Assembly: GCF_003576645.1 (NCBI RefSeq)
Contig: NC_044921.1
Location: forward strand, 26,230,203 to 26,294,202
Source: Ipomoea triloba
Lineage: Eukaryota; Streptophyta; Magnoliopsida; Solanales; Convolvulaceae
Length of the DNA: 64,000 nucleotides
Direction: 5' to 3'
The position numbers and the translations under genes were made by a program. A model generated the notes under the pieces. The model had not been told where the DNA came from and made no database searches. It was given only the letters and a program-made list of their open reading frames with translations. Numbering within the stretch: position 1 is the stretch's first letter; each line of letters starts with the position of its first letter. Positions 13,001 through 23,922 of the stretch are shown piece by piece.

Positions 13001-14002
13001 TCAAGGAAGAAGATCTTCAACAATCTTTACAGTCCTGAAAGCATTGTTATCTTCTTCAATTTCAACATGGGAAGGCAACCTTCTGTACTGGTCTATGTGA
13101 AAGTCTCCTTCACAGCTTCTGAGGAAGAAGCAGACAACAATGGTGTCAAGAACCAGAAGAATTGCATACATATATGCAATGAACATCCCTTCCAAAGCCA
13201 CAGAAGAAATCCCAGCTTTTACATGATAATAAACTCTCACAATTCTGTACTGGAACAGAGCTTCAACTGCAGCCATGGCCATGTTAATCGGCAGGGCTAA
13301 CGATAAAGCTGTCCCCGTTCTTCCCTTGATAAGAACACAGGCTTTGAGGATTGCAGTAAATCCCCCAATTCCCTCCCTCCCTGATAAAACCAATGCCAGA
13401 TTGCAGATAGTGAAAGTATTTGCAAGAATTATGGAGCAAATCAAAGCTCCAGCCACCGAGAGAAAAAGCTCGAATCTTGGAGAGGAAAAGCCAAATTCAT
13501 CAGCAAGATTGAAGGCAAAGAGTAGCAGAATAAAGCAAGTAGCATTTGCAGAAAGAACCAGCAAAGAATTGCAGAGCTGGGTGAGGAGAAGAGGGCTGTG
13601 AGTTCTGGCAAGACAAGAAAAAACAGATCTTTTGGGCAGTTCTTGATCACCCAGAGCTTGAATCACACAAGCTTTGCTGAACAGAAAAAATGAGAGAGTA
13701 AAAGGTAAGGCCAGAAAAGAAATTGCAACAGTCTGAGACAGCTTGAGATTGAGGATGGCAAAGAATTCAGAGGAAGAAGGAAACCCCGCTGCATCGAAGA
13801 GCGTGTGAATTCTGGCGTGGATCATCGCCAGGAAAGGCGACGAAGGAACAAACGACTGAAACACAAGAACTGAGGCTGCATATGGAAATGCAAGAACCAC
13901 TGCAGTTGTTGTAAAGAACTGAAATTTCTGCAGAAAACAAAACACTGATTTCCTGAAAATCTTGGCTGTACTTTCCATGCTGGCTGCTGAGAATTCTTGC
14001 AT
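13001..14002 (-). CDS. Plant multi-pass membrane protein, uncharacterised
   Basis: Single exon, 333 aa. About six hydrophobic segments lie near residues 29-50, 91-113, 142-166, 180-205, 228-250 and 270-292. The N-terminus is short and amphipathic. The C-terminal tail of about 40 residues is acidic and presumably cytosolic. Architecture and intronless structure fit the plant family often annotated only as 'transmembrane protein' (PANTHER PTHR33133, from memory). No catalytic motif or transporter signature is visible. The ATG at 14002 is used, but Met9 is equally plausible as the start. The ORF is long and ordinary in composition, so it is very likely a real gene. Its function is unknown. Confidence 0.82.
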   Translation of the reverse strand: MQEFSAASMESTAKIFRKSVFCFLQKFQFFTTTAVVLAFPYAASVLVFQSFVPSSPFLAMIHARIHTLFDAAGFPSSSEFFAILNLKLSQTVAISFLALPFTLSFFLFSKACVIQALGDQELPKRSVFSCLARTHSPLLLTQLCNSLLVLSANATCFILLLFAFNLADEFGFSSPRFELFLSVAGALICSIILANTFTICNLALVLSGREGIGGFTAILKACVLIKGRTGTALSLALPINMAMAAVEALFQYRIVRVYYHVKAGISSVALEGMFIAYMYAILLVLDTIVVCFFLRSCEGDFHIDQYRRLPSHVEIEEDNNAFRTVKIVEDLLP

Positions 14003-14638
14003 TCAGACAAGAAAGAAGAAGAAGAAGATATGAGAATTCGGGTTGAGGTTTGAGATTTTCTGTGTGTTCCTCTTATATTTGAATACGATGTATTGTTCCA
14101 AGGTAGATTAGAAAGTTTGGAGAAGTTGGTGTAAGGAAGAGAATAGATTGGCCAACAACTAATGACTTAAACAAAAACTCATCTCATAGAGAATGGAGTT
14201 GTTCTTAGAGGCATTGTTTTCACCAGTATGAGTTTGTTTGGACTCTCATTGTGATCTCCAAATCCTCACATTAATTAGTTGGCTAACTTTTGGGTTCATC
14301 TCTTTTTCTTATTATTTTTTATTCAAAAAGAGAATCTTGTGAATTAGAAAATATTTATTAACGATTAGATTTTCTAACCCGCCTTGTCGTAATCAGGGTA
14401 TTTAAATTATTAATTAAATCTAACCGAATGACTTTCAGCTCATTTGTTATTTTTGACAGAATGACAGCACATACTACGTCAGTACGTTGTATGACGTTGT
14501 AGAATTATCTACAAATATTTTACAAGAAAATCTTCGCTATTACTTATTTTGCCATATACCACTTTTTCTTTTTTTAACCACTTGATATTACCAAAGTTCT
14601 TTGCCCTTTTTATTCTCATTGACATTGGAGAGTATGCC

Positions 14639-14641
<3 letters not shown>

Positions 14642-14690
<49 letters not shown>
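14642..14690. repeat. AT microsatellite
   Basis: Pure TA dinucleotide tract of about 49 bases. Confidence 0.95.
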
Positions 14691-14694
<4 letters not shown>

Positions 14695-15218
14695 GCATTT
14701 GACTTGAGTAGGTTTGCAACAAGTTTGGGGGGTTTCATGGCTTGCTGATGAAAAGAGAGCCTTTTAGGTAACTTAGAATAAAATGCAAGGAACAATAAAA
14801 ACCAATTATTTTATTTATGTTCCTTACTTTGGTTGCTTTAATTGATTTATGAGTGAAAGGGGGGAAAAGGGTACGTAATTTCAGTTCTCCCATTCATGTT
14901 TTGGCATCATGTTTATAAACACCCCAAATCAAGTTATTCTTTCCTATATATTATGCTTAATTTTTATTTTTTATTTTGTGATAATTAACTGCCAAAAATT
15001 GGATAATGAAGTTTTGGTACGCAATATGTGATTGCTTCAATTGGAACTCTATAGGTTCTAATTTGTATTTCCTACATTTTAACTTATCCAAATTATATAC
15101 GTTTTAAATTTGTTGACGGGTCACTTTCACCCCATTTATATGTTTAATTGAACAAATTTAATTTTTAAATTGCTCTTATTAGAGTAGATAAAAGATGAGT
15201 TAAGATAATAACTTAGGT

Positions 15219-15340
15219 GTCTTGAGTAGCTCAATTGGTGACAAAGATAAAGTTTAATTTGAGAAGAAAGTTTAACCAACGGCAGTGAGGGTTCCTCCCA
15301 GATATTCTGTCATATTGGGTATTCAACCTTTTAGGAAGGA
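15219..15340 (+). mobile_element. SINE with 16-bp target-site duplication
   Basis: A 122-bp insert is flanked by perfect copies of AGATAATAACTTAGGT (15203-15218 and 15341-15356). The 5' end has a tRNA-like box A (TAGCTCAATTGG), and a degenerate box B-like GGGTTCCTCCC follows. A short element with a Pol III head and a long perfect direct repeat is a tRNA-derived SINE. Confidence 0.75.
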
Positions 15341-16570
15341 AGATAATAACTTAGGTAACATTGACTTTTTCATTTAAAATATTGAGAAATTTAAGAATGA
15401 CAGTTGCAGATAATAAAAATAGTAAGACAGTACATTTTAGGCGACGAACTTCATTTCTGTGTAATAGTTTATAAACTAGAGGTAATTCACATTGAGAAGA
15501 TCCTATGCGATGAGTTCGACTAGGAGGATGTTGCCAAGAATCGAAAATTTCATCGATGTTGTTCCAATCGACCAAAAATCATTCAAATAATGGTCTATTT
15601 ACAACGTATAGTTAGGATTTAGCAATCCATGTATAAATTATGTTGGCAATTAGTTAAATTAATTATAGTATAGAATGGAAGTTGATGAACGAAGGCTATA
15701 ATGAGGTTAGTATGCAATCTTTATCCAAAGCACTTAAGGGGTGTTTGGTTGATTAGTTAGAGAGTCTAATTGTTTAGGTCAAGAGTTGAAGTATATACAA
15801 ACAGGTGATGGGTCACTATACATGATTACATCCTAATTAACTGAAAATTAATATTAATATATTTATTATTTATAATTCAGTTAGATAATATTCCATTCTC
15901 AGTTCTCACCAACCAATACGCATGGCTTATCAACTATGCTCAAAACCCATTGCAGTTTGATCAATGTTTAGGTCTTTTATATATTATTTGAAAAAGTTCA
16001 ATCATGGAAGTGAAATAAAATCATGGTGTTTTGATGCACTATTTCAATTGTATTTGCACTAAGGCTATCTTTATTTTTACTATTCTTGGTCACTTTAAAA
16101 AATAATAATTTATTTGCAATTCACTACTACTATTTTATGTGCATTTATACAATTCGAATTTGTTATTAAAGAAAAATAAAAGTCAACAAAAGAAAAGGGA
16201 AAGAACAAATTAAAGAGGATGGACTTCAACCGAATTGCAATTGAATTGTTAGAATTGCAATCTTTTAAAGTTGACTTGTTGAACTGAAAATTATTATCAC
16301 TCTGTCTGTATATAGTTGCAATTAGAAAGAATTGCAAGATAGGGTTACCTATATTCCTATTCCAATGGAAAGTAAAATTATGTAAGATTTATATAATGGG
16401 CATAGAATGAGTTTGGGGTAAAGTAGTCCCGCCTGCCCGCACTAGCACGTCCACCCATGTATATATACTAGCTAGTAACTTGAGCATTTCTACTAAATGA
16501 AAACATCATAGTTCAGAATACAATGCAAAGTCAAATGAAAGATCAATCATCAATACAAGCTTTGAGTATA

Positions 16571-17191
16571 CTAGTTTTTCTTGATGTGAAACCCCAAATC
16601 CTTGATTTCATGAATGCTCAGTGGTTTAACAAGATAGTCTGCTGCTCCAAATCCCAAGCCCTTCCGGATAAGGGATACCTCTTCAATTGTCACCATCACT
16701 TGCCAAAAATAGCAACCAAAACACAGATTGGCTTCAATTATTGAGAAAAAAAAATAAAATCTTTTTCAATAAGTTCTAGATCAAACAATCAAATACTTAC
16801 TAATCACGGGAACATGTTTCAGTCTAACGTCTCTCTTGATATACCTCATAATACTCGATTCATTCGCAATAAGAATCGCGATTTCCGCAAGAATGATGTC
16901 CATACAAGGACCCTCAGATCTCAGCGTATCAAACAATTGCGCTCTCGAGGTGACCAGCGCAACTGCACACATGAGTCAAGTTTAGCCAATAACTTCATCG
17001 TAAAACGAAAAACACAAAATTACCATCTTACCCTGGTAAGAACACTGGGTTAGGAGCTGGAAAACATGGCGACAACTGTCAGCATTAGTGTCACAAAGCA
17101 GAACCCTAACTCTGCTGCAATCAGGAAGATCAGTGGCATTGCCACCATCTCCACCACTCACCACAATGCTCTTACCCTTACCCTTACCCAT
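16571..17191 (-). CDS. TOC1/PRR1-like pseudo-receiver domain protein, no CCT domain
   Basis: Three exons on the minus strand (17191-17032, 16962-16801, 16698-16571) join at canonical GT-AG sites in frame to give 149 aa. After a short basic, Gly-rich start made of GGTAAG repeats, the protein is a receiver domain. It shows VRVLLCD (Asp34), a Glu (Glu80, in IILAE) where true response regulators have the phospho-accepting Asp, and GAADYLVKPL (Lys132). These features match TOC1/PRR1 more closely than other regulators, and the spacing from the MM pair to GAADYL equals that of TOC1. Pseudo-receivers cannot take part in normal phosphorelay; in TOC1 this domain mediates protein contacts. The reading frame ends soon after the receiver. 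I find no linker or CCT DNA-binding domain downstream. It may be a functional receiver-only protein or a truncated duplicate. Confidence 0.75.
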
Positions 17192-17943
17192 ACTTTCAAT
17201 CTCTCTGCTTTTCTGCCTCGGATATCTTTAATTTCCAAGCTTTATGTACATGAATGTGTGCTTTGCCTCCAGCAAAGTGTTCGGTTTTACCGAACTTTCA
17301 TGGCAGACCTAACCAGTCTTTTGATTATGTTTTTGCATAGGCAGATTTCGCAGGCAGGCAGGATTCATGGTAATGACTGGTCATTTGCGGCAGATTATGT
17401 GTTCTTGAAACTGGGTTAAATTAAATCTGCTGTTCGGAGACAATTTGCGCTTTTGTAAAGTCACGTGCTATATAAAAAGCTCTCTCTTTTTTTGCAACAA
17501 AGGCAAAATTTCATTATCTTGGTTTGACAAGACAGTTGAGAGATTGATAAATCAGTGTAACTAACTCTTCATTAGTGAAGAGGACTGTAACTGTATCCAC
17601 AATTCATAACTAGGAACAAACTGATTTGTCTATGCTATAATCTCTCTTTTTCGATGACCCAATTAGCTTAATAGGGTAAAGATCCAATCTTTTCAAGAAA
17701 GTTGCATGTTTTGATTGTGTTTTTGAGCGGAAGTTGATAAAGGATCAAGCTCAGCAATTGATGATTAAGGAGACTGTTGGATAGAAGTCAGAGTCAAGTC
17801 CGATACCTTTCTTGTTGAAAATGTGATGGAAATAAAATTGAATCTTCACTACTAGTCGTAAGCACTTATCTTAACAAGTGCTATCAGATCGGGCCACTGT
17901 AACATCCTAAAAGTGTTGCATCGCTGTTTGAATTGATTGCAGC
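17192..17943. other. Upstream region of TOC1-like gene, no other gene seen
   Basis: Probably contains the promoter of the minus-strand TOC1-like gene. A TAACAAGTGCTATCAGAT motif near 17873 resembles a retrotransposon primer-binding site, but no element could be traced around it. Confidence 0.5.
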
Positions 17944-18900
17944 CTAATCCCAAATCCACGCTCAGATCATCATCACCAACGGGCTCGCCCAGAAAAACTT
18001 CATTCTTGGAAAGCTGCTATCGATCTACATAATCTATAATAGACTGGCATATGCCACCAAAGTTTTTGAATTTGTCCGAAATCCGAGTACTATTCTCTGG
18101 AATCAAATCATCAGAGGTCATGCCAATGGCGAACAACCGCAACTGTCTGTTCTGCATTTTCAGAAAATGGGAAAATCCTTAGCTGTACCTGATGGGTATA
18201 CATACTCGTATGTGGTTAATGGCTGCGCAAAAGGGGTGCTTCTGAGTGAAGGCGAGCAGGTTCACGGGAAGATCATGAGAGATGGGTGTTTCTCAGATGT
18301 GTTTCTTCAGACTAATCTGGTGAATTTTTATTCAGTCAAAGGGAGCAAATATGGAATTGGGAGTGCGGAGAAGGTGTTTGATGAAATGACTGACAGAACT
18401 GTGGTGGCGTGGAATTCATTGATCTCTGGGCATTTTAGGTGTGGAAATGTTGATGAGGCTCGCAGGATTTTCCATGGGATGCCAGAGAGGAATGTTGTTT
18501 CCTGGACTGCCATGATTGCAGGAAGTGCACAGAATGAGAGATGTAAAGAAGCATTGTCTTTCTTCCATGAAATGGGCAGGAATGGCGTGGAATTCGACCA
18601 GGTAACATTGCACAAAAATTTGTGATTGAACTCGAACCCGAAAGATCTGCTGGCTACTTTGTGCTCCTGGCAAATGTGTATGCTTCTGGCAAGAGGTGGC
18701 AATCTGTGGCTAATGTGAGACAAAAAATGTTTGAGATCAGAGCAAAGAAGCCTCCAGACCAAAGTTGTATCCAAATTGATGGAGTCAGCCATGGTTTTCT
18801 GGCTGGTGACACAACTCACAAGCATGCAAATTTGATCTATGAGATGCTTGATGAGATCACTGGGCAAGCTAAGTTACAAGTTGATGAAGTTTGCCCATAA
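17944..18900 (+). pseudogene. Broken PLS-type PPR gene
   Basis: The first part, in one frame to 18624, reads as PPR repeats (for example VFDEMTDRTVVAWNSLISGH and MPERNVVSWTAMIAG). The sequence then jumps directly into an E/E+ domain (ERSAGYFVLLANVYASGKRW to KKPPDQSCIQIDG) in another frame, ending at 18900. About 200 residues expected between these parts are missing, near 18600-18622. The 5' side is also open: a TAA precedes the first recognisable motif and there is no in-frame start before 18167. Loss of start, frame and middle repeats marks a pseudogene. The intact PPR gene lies 520 bp downstream but is not an obvious copy. Confidence 0.75.
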
Positions 18901-19129
18901 AGATTGGGTATGAACATTGAGCACTCATGATATCCAAAAAAAAAGAAAAGAAAAGAAAAGAAAGAGTTAAAAGATGAACTATTTGTTTATTATTATAATG
19001 TATGTATTAAAGACAATATTCTTGTATATTAATTCTCCCCTTCTATCTTTATACTTTATGAGTTTCTCGATAGGTAGACTCTTAGTACATTTCGTGTATA
19101 TTCTTATAGACTTTGAATTTGGGACCTCT

Positions 19130-19260
19130 GACCTCGAGGTTAGTTAGTTGGTTTGACCGATTATCCTAAAAGCTTTGCTCCAAAATTAGTGTGGAGGTTC
19201 GAATTCCATTAGGAATCTGGAGATTATTGGAGACCTTAACCGATAAAGGTAATGAAGACC
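19130..19260 (+). mobile_element. tRNA-derived SINE-like element
   Basis: A box A match (TAGTTAGTTGG) is followed about 50 bases later by a strong box B match (GGTTCGAATTCC). It lies between two PPR loci. No target-site duplication could be defined, so the ends are approximate. Confidence 0.45.
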
Positions 19261-19421
19261 CCTTGTGTGCAGAGTGTACAGATATTTACCTCTTCTAATG
19301 ACTCTTAAACAAAAGTTCTAGGAGCTTAGGATTAGTCTGGTGTAAGCTGGAACCAACTTATAAAAGAAAAATAGCAAACCCCTTGTGATTATTTTCCCCA
19401 TGATCAGAAATCTGTGACCAA

Positions 19422-20744
19422 ATGAGGAGATTCTTTATCCTACTCACTTGTAAAAGGGTGAGTAACTTTATATCTAACAATAAATCACACAAAACCCATT
19501 TCCATACTCATCTTAAACCAGGAAGAGCTAATCTCAATCTAAAAAGCTGTGCCAGAACTAATCCTACCAAAGCACTGTTGCTGTTTCAAGAGCTGCTGAG
19601 AAAAAAGATTTCTTGGATAGATAGCTACTCTCTCTTATATGTCATCAAAGCTTGCACCCAGAGATGCTTATTTAATGAAGGAAAGCTGTTCCATGGTTTT
19701 GTCATTAAACTAGGTTTTGAACCCATAGTTTTCCTCCAAACATCCCTCATGGATATGTACTCTGCTTCTGCAAATCTCGAGGGTGCACGCAAGGTGTTCG
19801 ATGAAATGCCTAGCAAGAATGTCGTGTGCTGGACTTCGTTAGTAACTGCGTGTGTTCAAAACCAGAAACCCAATGCAGCTTTAGAGGTATTCTGGCAAAT
19901 GATAATGGCGAATGTGGAGCCTGATCAGGTCATTCTCACGGCTGTGCTGTCCGCGTGTGCTGATGCTGGTGCACTGGATGTGGGAGAGCAGATTCATGGT
20001 TACATTCGTCGAAATTTTGGGTTGGATGCAGATTTGCGCATGGCAAATGCCCTCTTAAACATGTATGTGAAATGTGGGGATGTCAAAGCTGCAAAGATAC
20101 TGTTTGATGGTGTGAGGGAAAAGGATGTCACAACCTGGACTTCCATGATTGTTGGCCTTGCATTACATGGCCAGGCAGAAGAAGCACTGAGGCTATTTGC
20201 AGCCATTGAAGAAGAAAACAGATTATCAAGATTACGCAAAAACTGCAGGTTTAAGAGCGGATTAGTTGTCCCTAACGACGTTACATTCATAGGAGTTTTA
20301 ATGGCTTGCAGCCACATGGGGAGGGTGGAAGAGGGCAAGAGGCATTTCAGAAGCATGGTTCGAGAATACTGCATAGAGCCAAGACTCTCCCACTATGGCT
20401 GCATGGTGGATCTGTTTTGTCGTCGAGGGCTGCTAAAAGAAGCGTACGATTTTGTCCTGGCGATGCCAATTCCAGCAAATGGTGTGATATGGAGAACAAT
20501 GTTAGGGTTTTGTGGCATTCATGGCAATGCTGAGCTTGCTGCAGTGGCTCACTCTAGGCTGATTGAATTGCAGGAGGGTGTTGCTGGGGATGATGTTGTG
20601 ATGTCTAATATTTGTGCTGGGAATGACATGTGGGAGGAGAAAGTGAAGGTTAGAGATGAGATGAAACAGAGAAGAATTCCTGGGTGGAGCTCAATTCAGG
20701 TGGGGAATTGGGTTCAGTCTCGAGACTTGTTAAGTTTAAAATAG
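19422..20744 (+). CDS. PLS-class pentatricopeptide repeat protein, E subgroup
   Basis: Single exon, 440 aa, as is usual for plant PPR genes. The basic, hydroxyl-rich N-terminus looks like a mitochondrial or plastid presequence. From about residue 45 there are consecutive PPR repeats, including ARKVFDEMPSKNVVCWTSLV, AKILFDGVREKDVTTWTSMI and PNDVTFIGVLMACSHMGRVE. A degenerate E motif follows (VIWRTMLGFCGIHGNAELA) and the protein ends near WSSIQVGNWV. There is no DYW deaminase domain. E-type PPR proteins bind single-stranded organellar RNA, usually at C-to-U editing sites, and need a deaminase partner. The E2 region looks eroded. The target RNA cannot be told from sequence. The ATG at 19422 is the first in frame. 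Confidence 0.88.
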   Translation: MRRFFILLTCKRVSNFISNNKSHKTHFHTHLKPGRANLNLKSCARTNPTKALLLFQELLRKKISWIDSYSLLYVIKACTQRCLFNEGKLFHGFVIKLGFEPIVFLQTSLMDMYSASANLEGARKVFDEMPSKNVVCWTSLVTACVQNQKPNAALEVFWQMIMANVEPDQVILTAVLSACADAGALDVGEQIHGYIRRNFGLDADLRMANALLNMYVKCGDVKAAKILFDGVREKDVTTWTSMIVGLALHGQAEEALRLFAAIEEENRLSRLRKNCRFKSGLVVPNDVTFIGVLMACSHMGRVEEGKRHFRSMVREYCIEPRLSHYGCMVDLFCRRGLLKEAYDFVLAMPIPANGVIWRTMLGFCGIHGNAELAAVAHSRLIELQEGVAGDDVVMSNICAGNDMWEEKVKVRDEMKQRRIPGWSSIQVGNWVQSRDLLSLK

Positions 20745-22196
20745 AAGATAGAGATTGCTTTAATGAGTTAAATGTGATAACCTTGTTAAGTTATTCCATA
20801 TCTTTTATCTATTTCATGATCATGATATTTGATCGTGCTCTTATGTATAGTGGCATTACAAAGAATTGGGATATGATTGCCTAGCAATACTGATTGGGTG
20901 CCCGAAGCCGTGTATCCAAACTATTCTTCCATAATCTTGTGATTTGCCATTTATTTCCTTCTTCCAATAGGGACTTGTCATGTCCAGAGACCGAATGCTG
21001 AGTAGCGGCCCGATTTGTCTATCTTTTGAGTCTGGCTGCCTAACAACACCGATTAAATATCTTGGCCGGGTATCCACCAGTCATGATTGCTTTTGGTAAT
21101 CATTTGGTCTATGCTAAAACGGTTGGTGGACAGTGTATTCATGGGGTGTGGTTTGTGACCCCTTTTTTTTCATTTTTAATTTGCTTATTGATCATTAATG
21201 CATTTGACCTTCACTTTCAAACTTAATCACTAAATACTAGACTAAAATATTACAAATATTGTGAGCCATACAAGATTACATGTTATTATATTTTTACTTA
21301 AACACTATTCTATAATATTTTATGTATTGACTAGTTGAAACATCATTTTCGAACAAATCTTGCCTAGATCAAATTTTTAAAATGTGTTTGGAAATTTCAA
21401 ATAAACATCTTTAAAATATTGTTTGAGTAAACGTGATCAAAACCAAAATTTCAAAACTTGACAACTTCTTAACACATTATTAGCCTTAACATCATTTACT
21501 TTGATACGTTTCTTTTGTTTATTCTCCCAAAGCCGCCGCCCTCTTCTGCCTTTCTCCGTGGCTTAGCAGCCGGCGACCAGAATTTCATACTTTGATGCGG
21601 CTAAATGAGGTGGATCGGAAGTCGAAAAATAGACTCCGTAAATACAAAATTTTAAATTTAATTTTTTGTAAAATTATTTTTCTTGATTTGAGTGCTTAAA
21701 TAAACTTTTGGATTAACCCCAGAAGGTTGAATCCTCAATTCCAAGGGTTCCTCACGTCTCGGCCCGATAGAGATGATATAAATCATGATAACTCAACTGA
21801 ACACAGAAGCTAGACATTTGCTTACTGTGAACTTTAAAAGGTTACTCCTACATTACTGCTGATGAGAGTCAATTCTTGGTCTTTATTTCTAAATTTTACC
21901 TCTATAATCAAGTGAATTGTCTATACAGCGGTTAACTAGTTAGTGACACGTGAGATTGCTTACGTTACCCCAGCGTGGGTTTAGGATCATCATGTCTGTT
22001 TTGAATAGCAGCCAATCATCACTCGCCCAAACCGCAACCTGATTGGCCAGTCAACCCTAACACCTCGCCCCGCCCCGCCCCTACGATCAATTTCTCATCT
22101 CTCACTCCGCTACTGTCAACTACGGCCGCCACTGCCCCACTGTTAACTACCACCATTCCGCCTTAATTTCAGTGCATACCCCTAGTGGTGCAGGAA
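20745..22196. other. Intergenic and promoter of FUT-a
   Basis: No coding region recognised. The last 200 bases are GC-richer (repeated CCGCCCC) and probably contain the FUT-a promoter and leader. A CACGTG core occurs near 21947. Confidence 0.5.
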
Positions 22197-23922
22197 ATGA
22201 AGAGAAGTTCCGATCATATCGACGGCGACTCTATTATTTCATCGGGTCTGGAATGGAAATGTGGGCTGAATGTAAAAACCACCGTGGCTCTTCTCCTTTC
22301 GCTTCTGTTTCTCGCGTTTCTGGTTCTCAGAGACCCGCCGTCCTCCGATAGTGTCTGGAATCGAGTTAAACCACCGAAAGGTACCATTTTTTAATTTTCT
22401 TGTGATATGATTTGGCCTGGCCTGGCGTTCTTTTCCCTGAATCTTAATTAATTTTCTTGTTATATATATAGTTATGGAAGACGATCATATTCTCCGGCCA
22501 AACGACGCCCCCGGAGATAACCTTCTCGCCGGACTTCTCCCTTCTGGATTTGACCGGAAATCCTGTCTAAGCCGGCACCAATCCGTGTTATATCACAAGA
22601 AACTCAAGCGTCACCCTTCATCCTATCTAATCTCCAGGCTACGAAGCTACGAAGCTCTCCACCGGCGATGCGGGCCCCACACAGAATCCTACAAGAACAA
22701 CGTTGGACGACTCATCAACTCCGCCGCCAATAATAACCACTCCGACGGATGTAACTACCTCGTATGGATAGCCTTCAGCGGTTTAGGAAACAGAATCTTG
22801 ACCCTAGCGTCGGCGTTTCTCTACGCCGTTCTTACCAACCGTGTCCTCTTAGTCGATCCTGGAAACAACATTATTCCTAATCTCTTCTGTGAACCCTTCC
22901 CCAACACTTCCTGGTATCTCCCCAAAGATTTCCCATTTTCTAATCAGTTCAAAACCTTTGATCAGAACTCCACTTTCTGCCATGGATACATGCTCAAACA
23001 TAATATTTCTGCGATTAATCCGCCTTTCATCTATGTCCATCTCATATATGACATTGATCAGCACCATAAACTATTTTATAGTGACAAAGAACAAATCTTT
23101 CTGGAAAAAATTCCCTGGGTAGTAATCAGAACTGACGAATATTTTGTCCCATCTCTGTTCTTGATCCAATCTTTCAAGAAAGATCTGGAAAACATGTTCC
23201 CCGACAAAGATTCCGTGTTCCACCTCCTCGGACGGTATCTTATCCATCCCACGAATCCTGTCTGGGGGCTCATTACAAGATACTACCAAGCTTATTTGGC
23301 CACGGCGGACGAAAAGATCGGGATTCAGATCAGAGTTTTCGAGAGAGAAACCGGTCCTTTTCAGCACATTCTAGACCAGATTATAAGTTGTACTATGAAA
23401 CAACATATACTCCCACAAATCTATCAAGAAGAGGATTATTCCATCTTCATTGCCGCCAATTCATCTGACATTATTAATATTAAGAACAAGAAAAAGGTGA
23501 AAGCTGTGCTGGTGACATCTTTGAGCCCGTGGTATTCCGATCAGATAAAAAACATGTATTCGGAGCATCCGACGTTGACTGGCGAGGTGGTCGGGATTTT
23601 CCAGCCGAGCCACGAGGAGTATCAGAGAACGGAGAATTTAAGGCACAACATGAAGGCGTTGGCGGAGATTTATCTTCTTAGCATGAGTGATGTGTTGGTT
23701 ACGAGCGGATGGTCTACGTTTGGATATGTGGCTCAGAGCCTTGGAGGTTTGCGGCCGTGGATTTTGTACAAGCCGGAGAATCGGACGGCTCCTGAGCCGC
23801 CGTGCCGGCGAGCTATGTCCATGGAACCGTGTTTCCATGACCCGCCGTCGTACGACGGCGCCGATCCTCACGTGAAGCCTTGTGAGGACAGAAGCTGGGG
23901 GCTTAAGCTCGTCGCGGCATAG
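22197..23922 (+). CDS. FUT-a: galactoside 2-alpha-L-fucosyltransferase-like (GT37)
   Basis: Two exons, 22197-22380 and 22472-23922, 544 aa (Arabidopsis FUT1 is 558). This is a type II Golgi enzyme: short cytosolic tail, one membrane anchor at about residues 30-47, stem, then the GT37 catalytic domain. Visible family blocks are SGLGNRILTLASAFLYA, CEPFPNTSW, the nucleotide-sugar block GIQIRVFE, VTSLSPWYSDQI, SGWSTFGYVAQSLGGL and the terminal CEDRSWGLKL. GT37 enzymes move fucose from GDP-fucose to galactose on xyloglucan or arabinogalactan proteins. The acceptor cannot be decided here. FUT-a keeps the two-exon structure with one phase-1 intron after the stem, which I take as ancestral for the array. 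The start is the ATG at 22197. Confidence 0.93.

Larger units (their letters stand above)
14003..16570. other. Intergenic, no gene seen
   Basis: AT-rich sequence holding a microsatellite and a SINE, which are listed separately, and the upstream region of the membrane-protein gene. The short ORFs here have no recognisable domain. Confidence 0.6.

Noticed and set aside
17870..17895. Primer-binding-site-like TAACAAGTGCTATCAGAT
   Set aside because: A real LTR junction should have CA and an LTR before it. None was found; the one near 60114 has the same problem.
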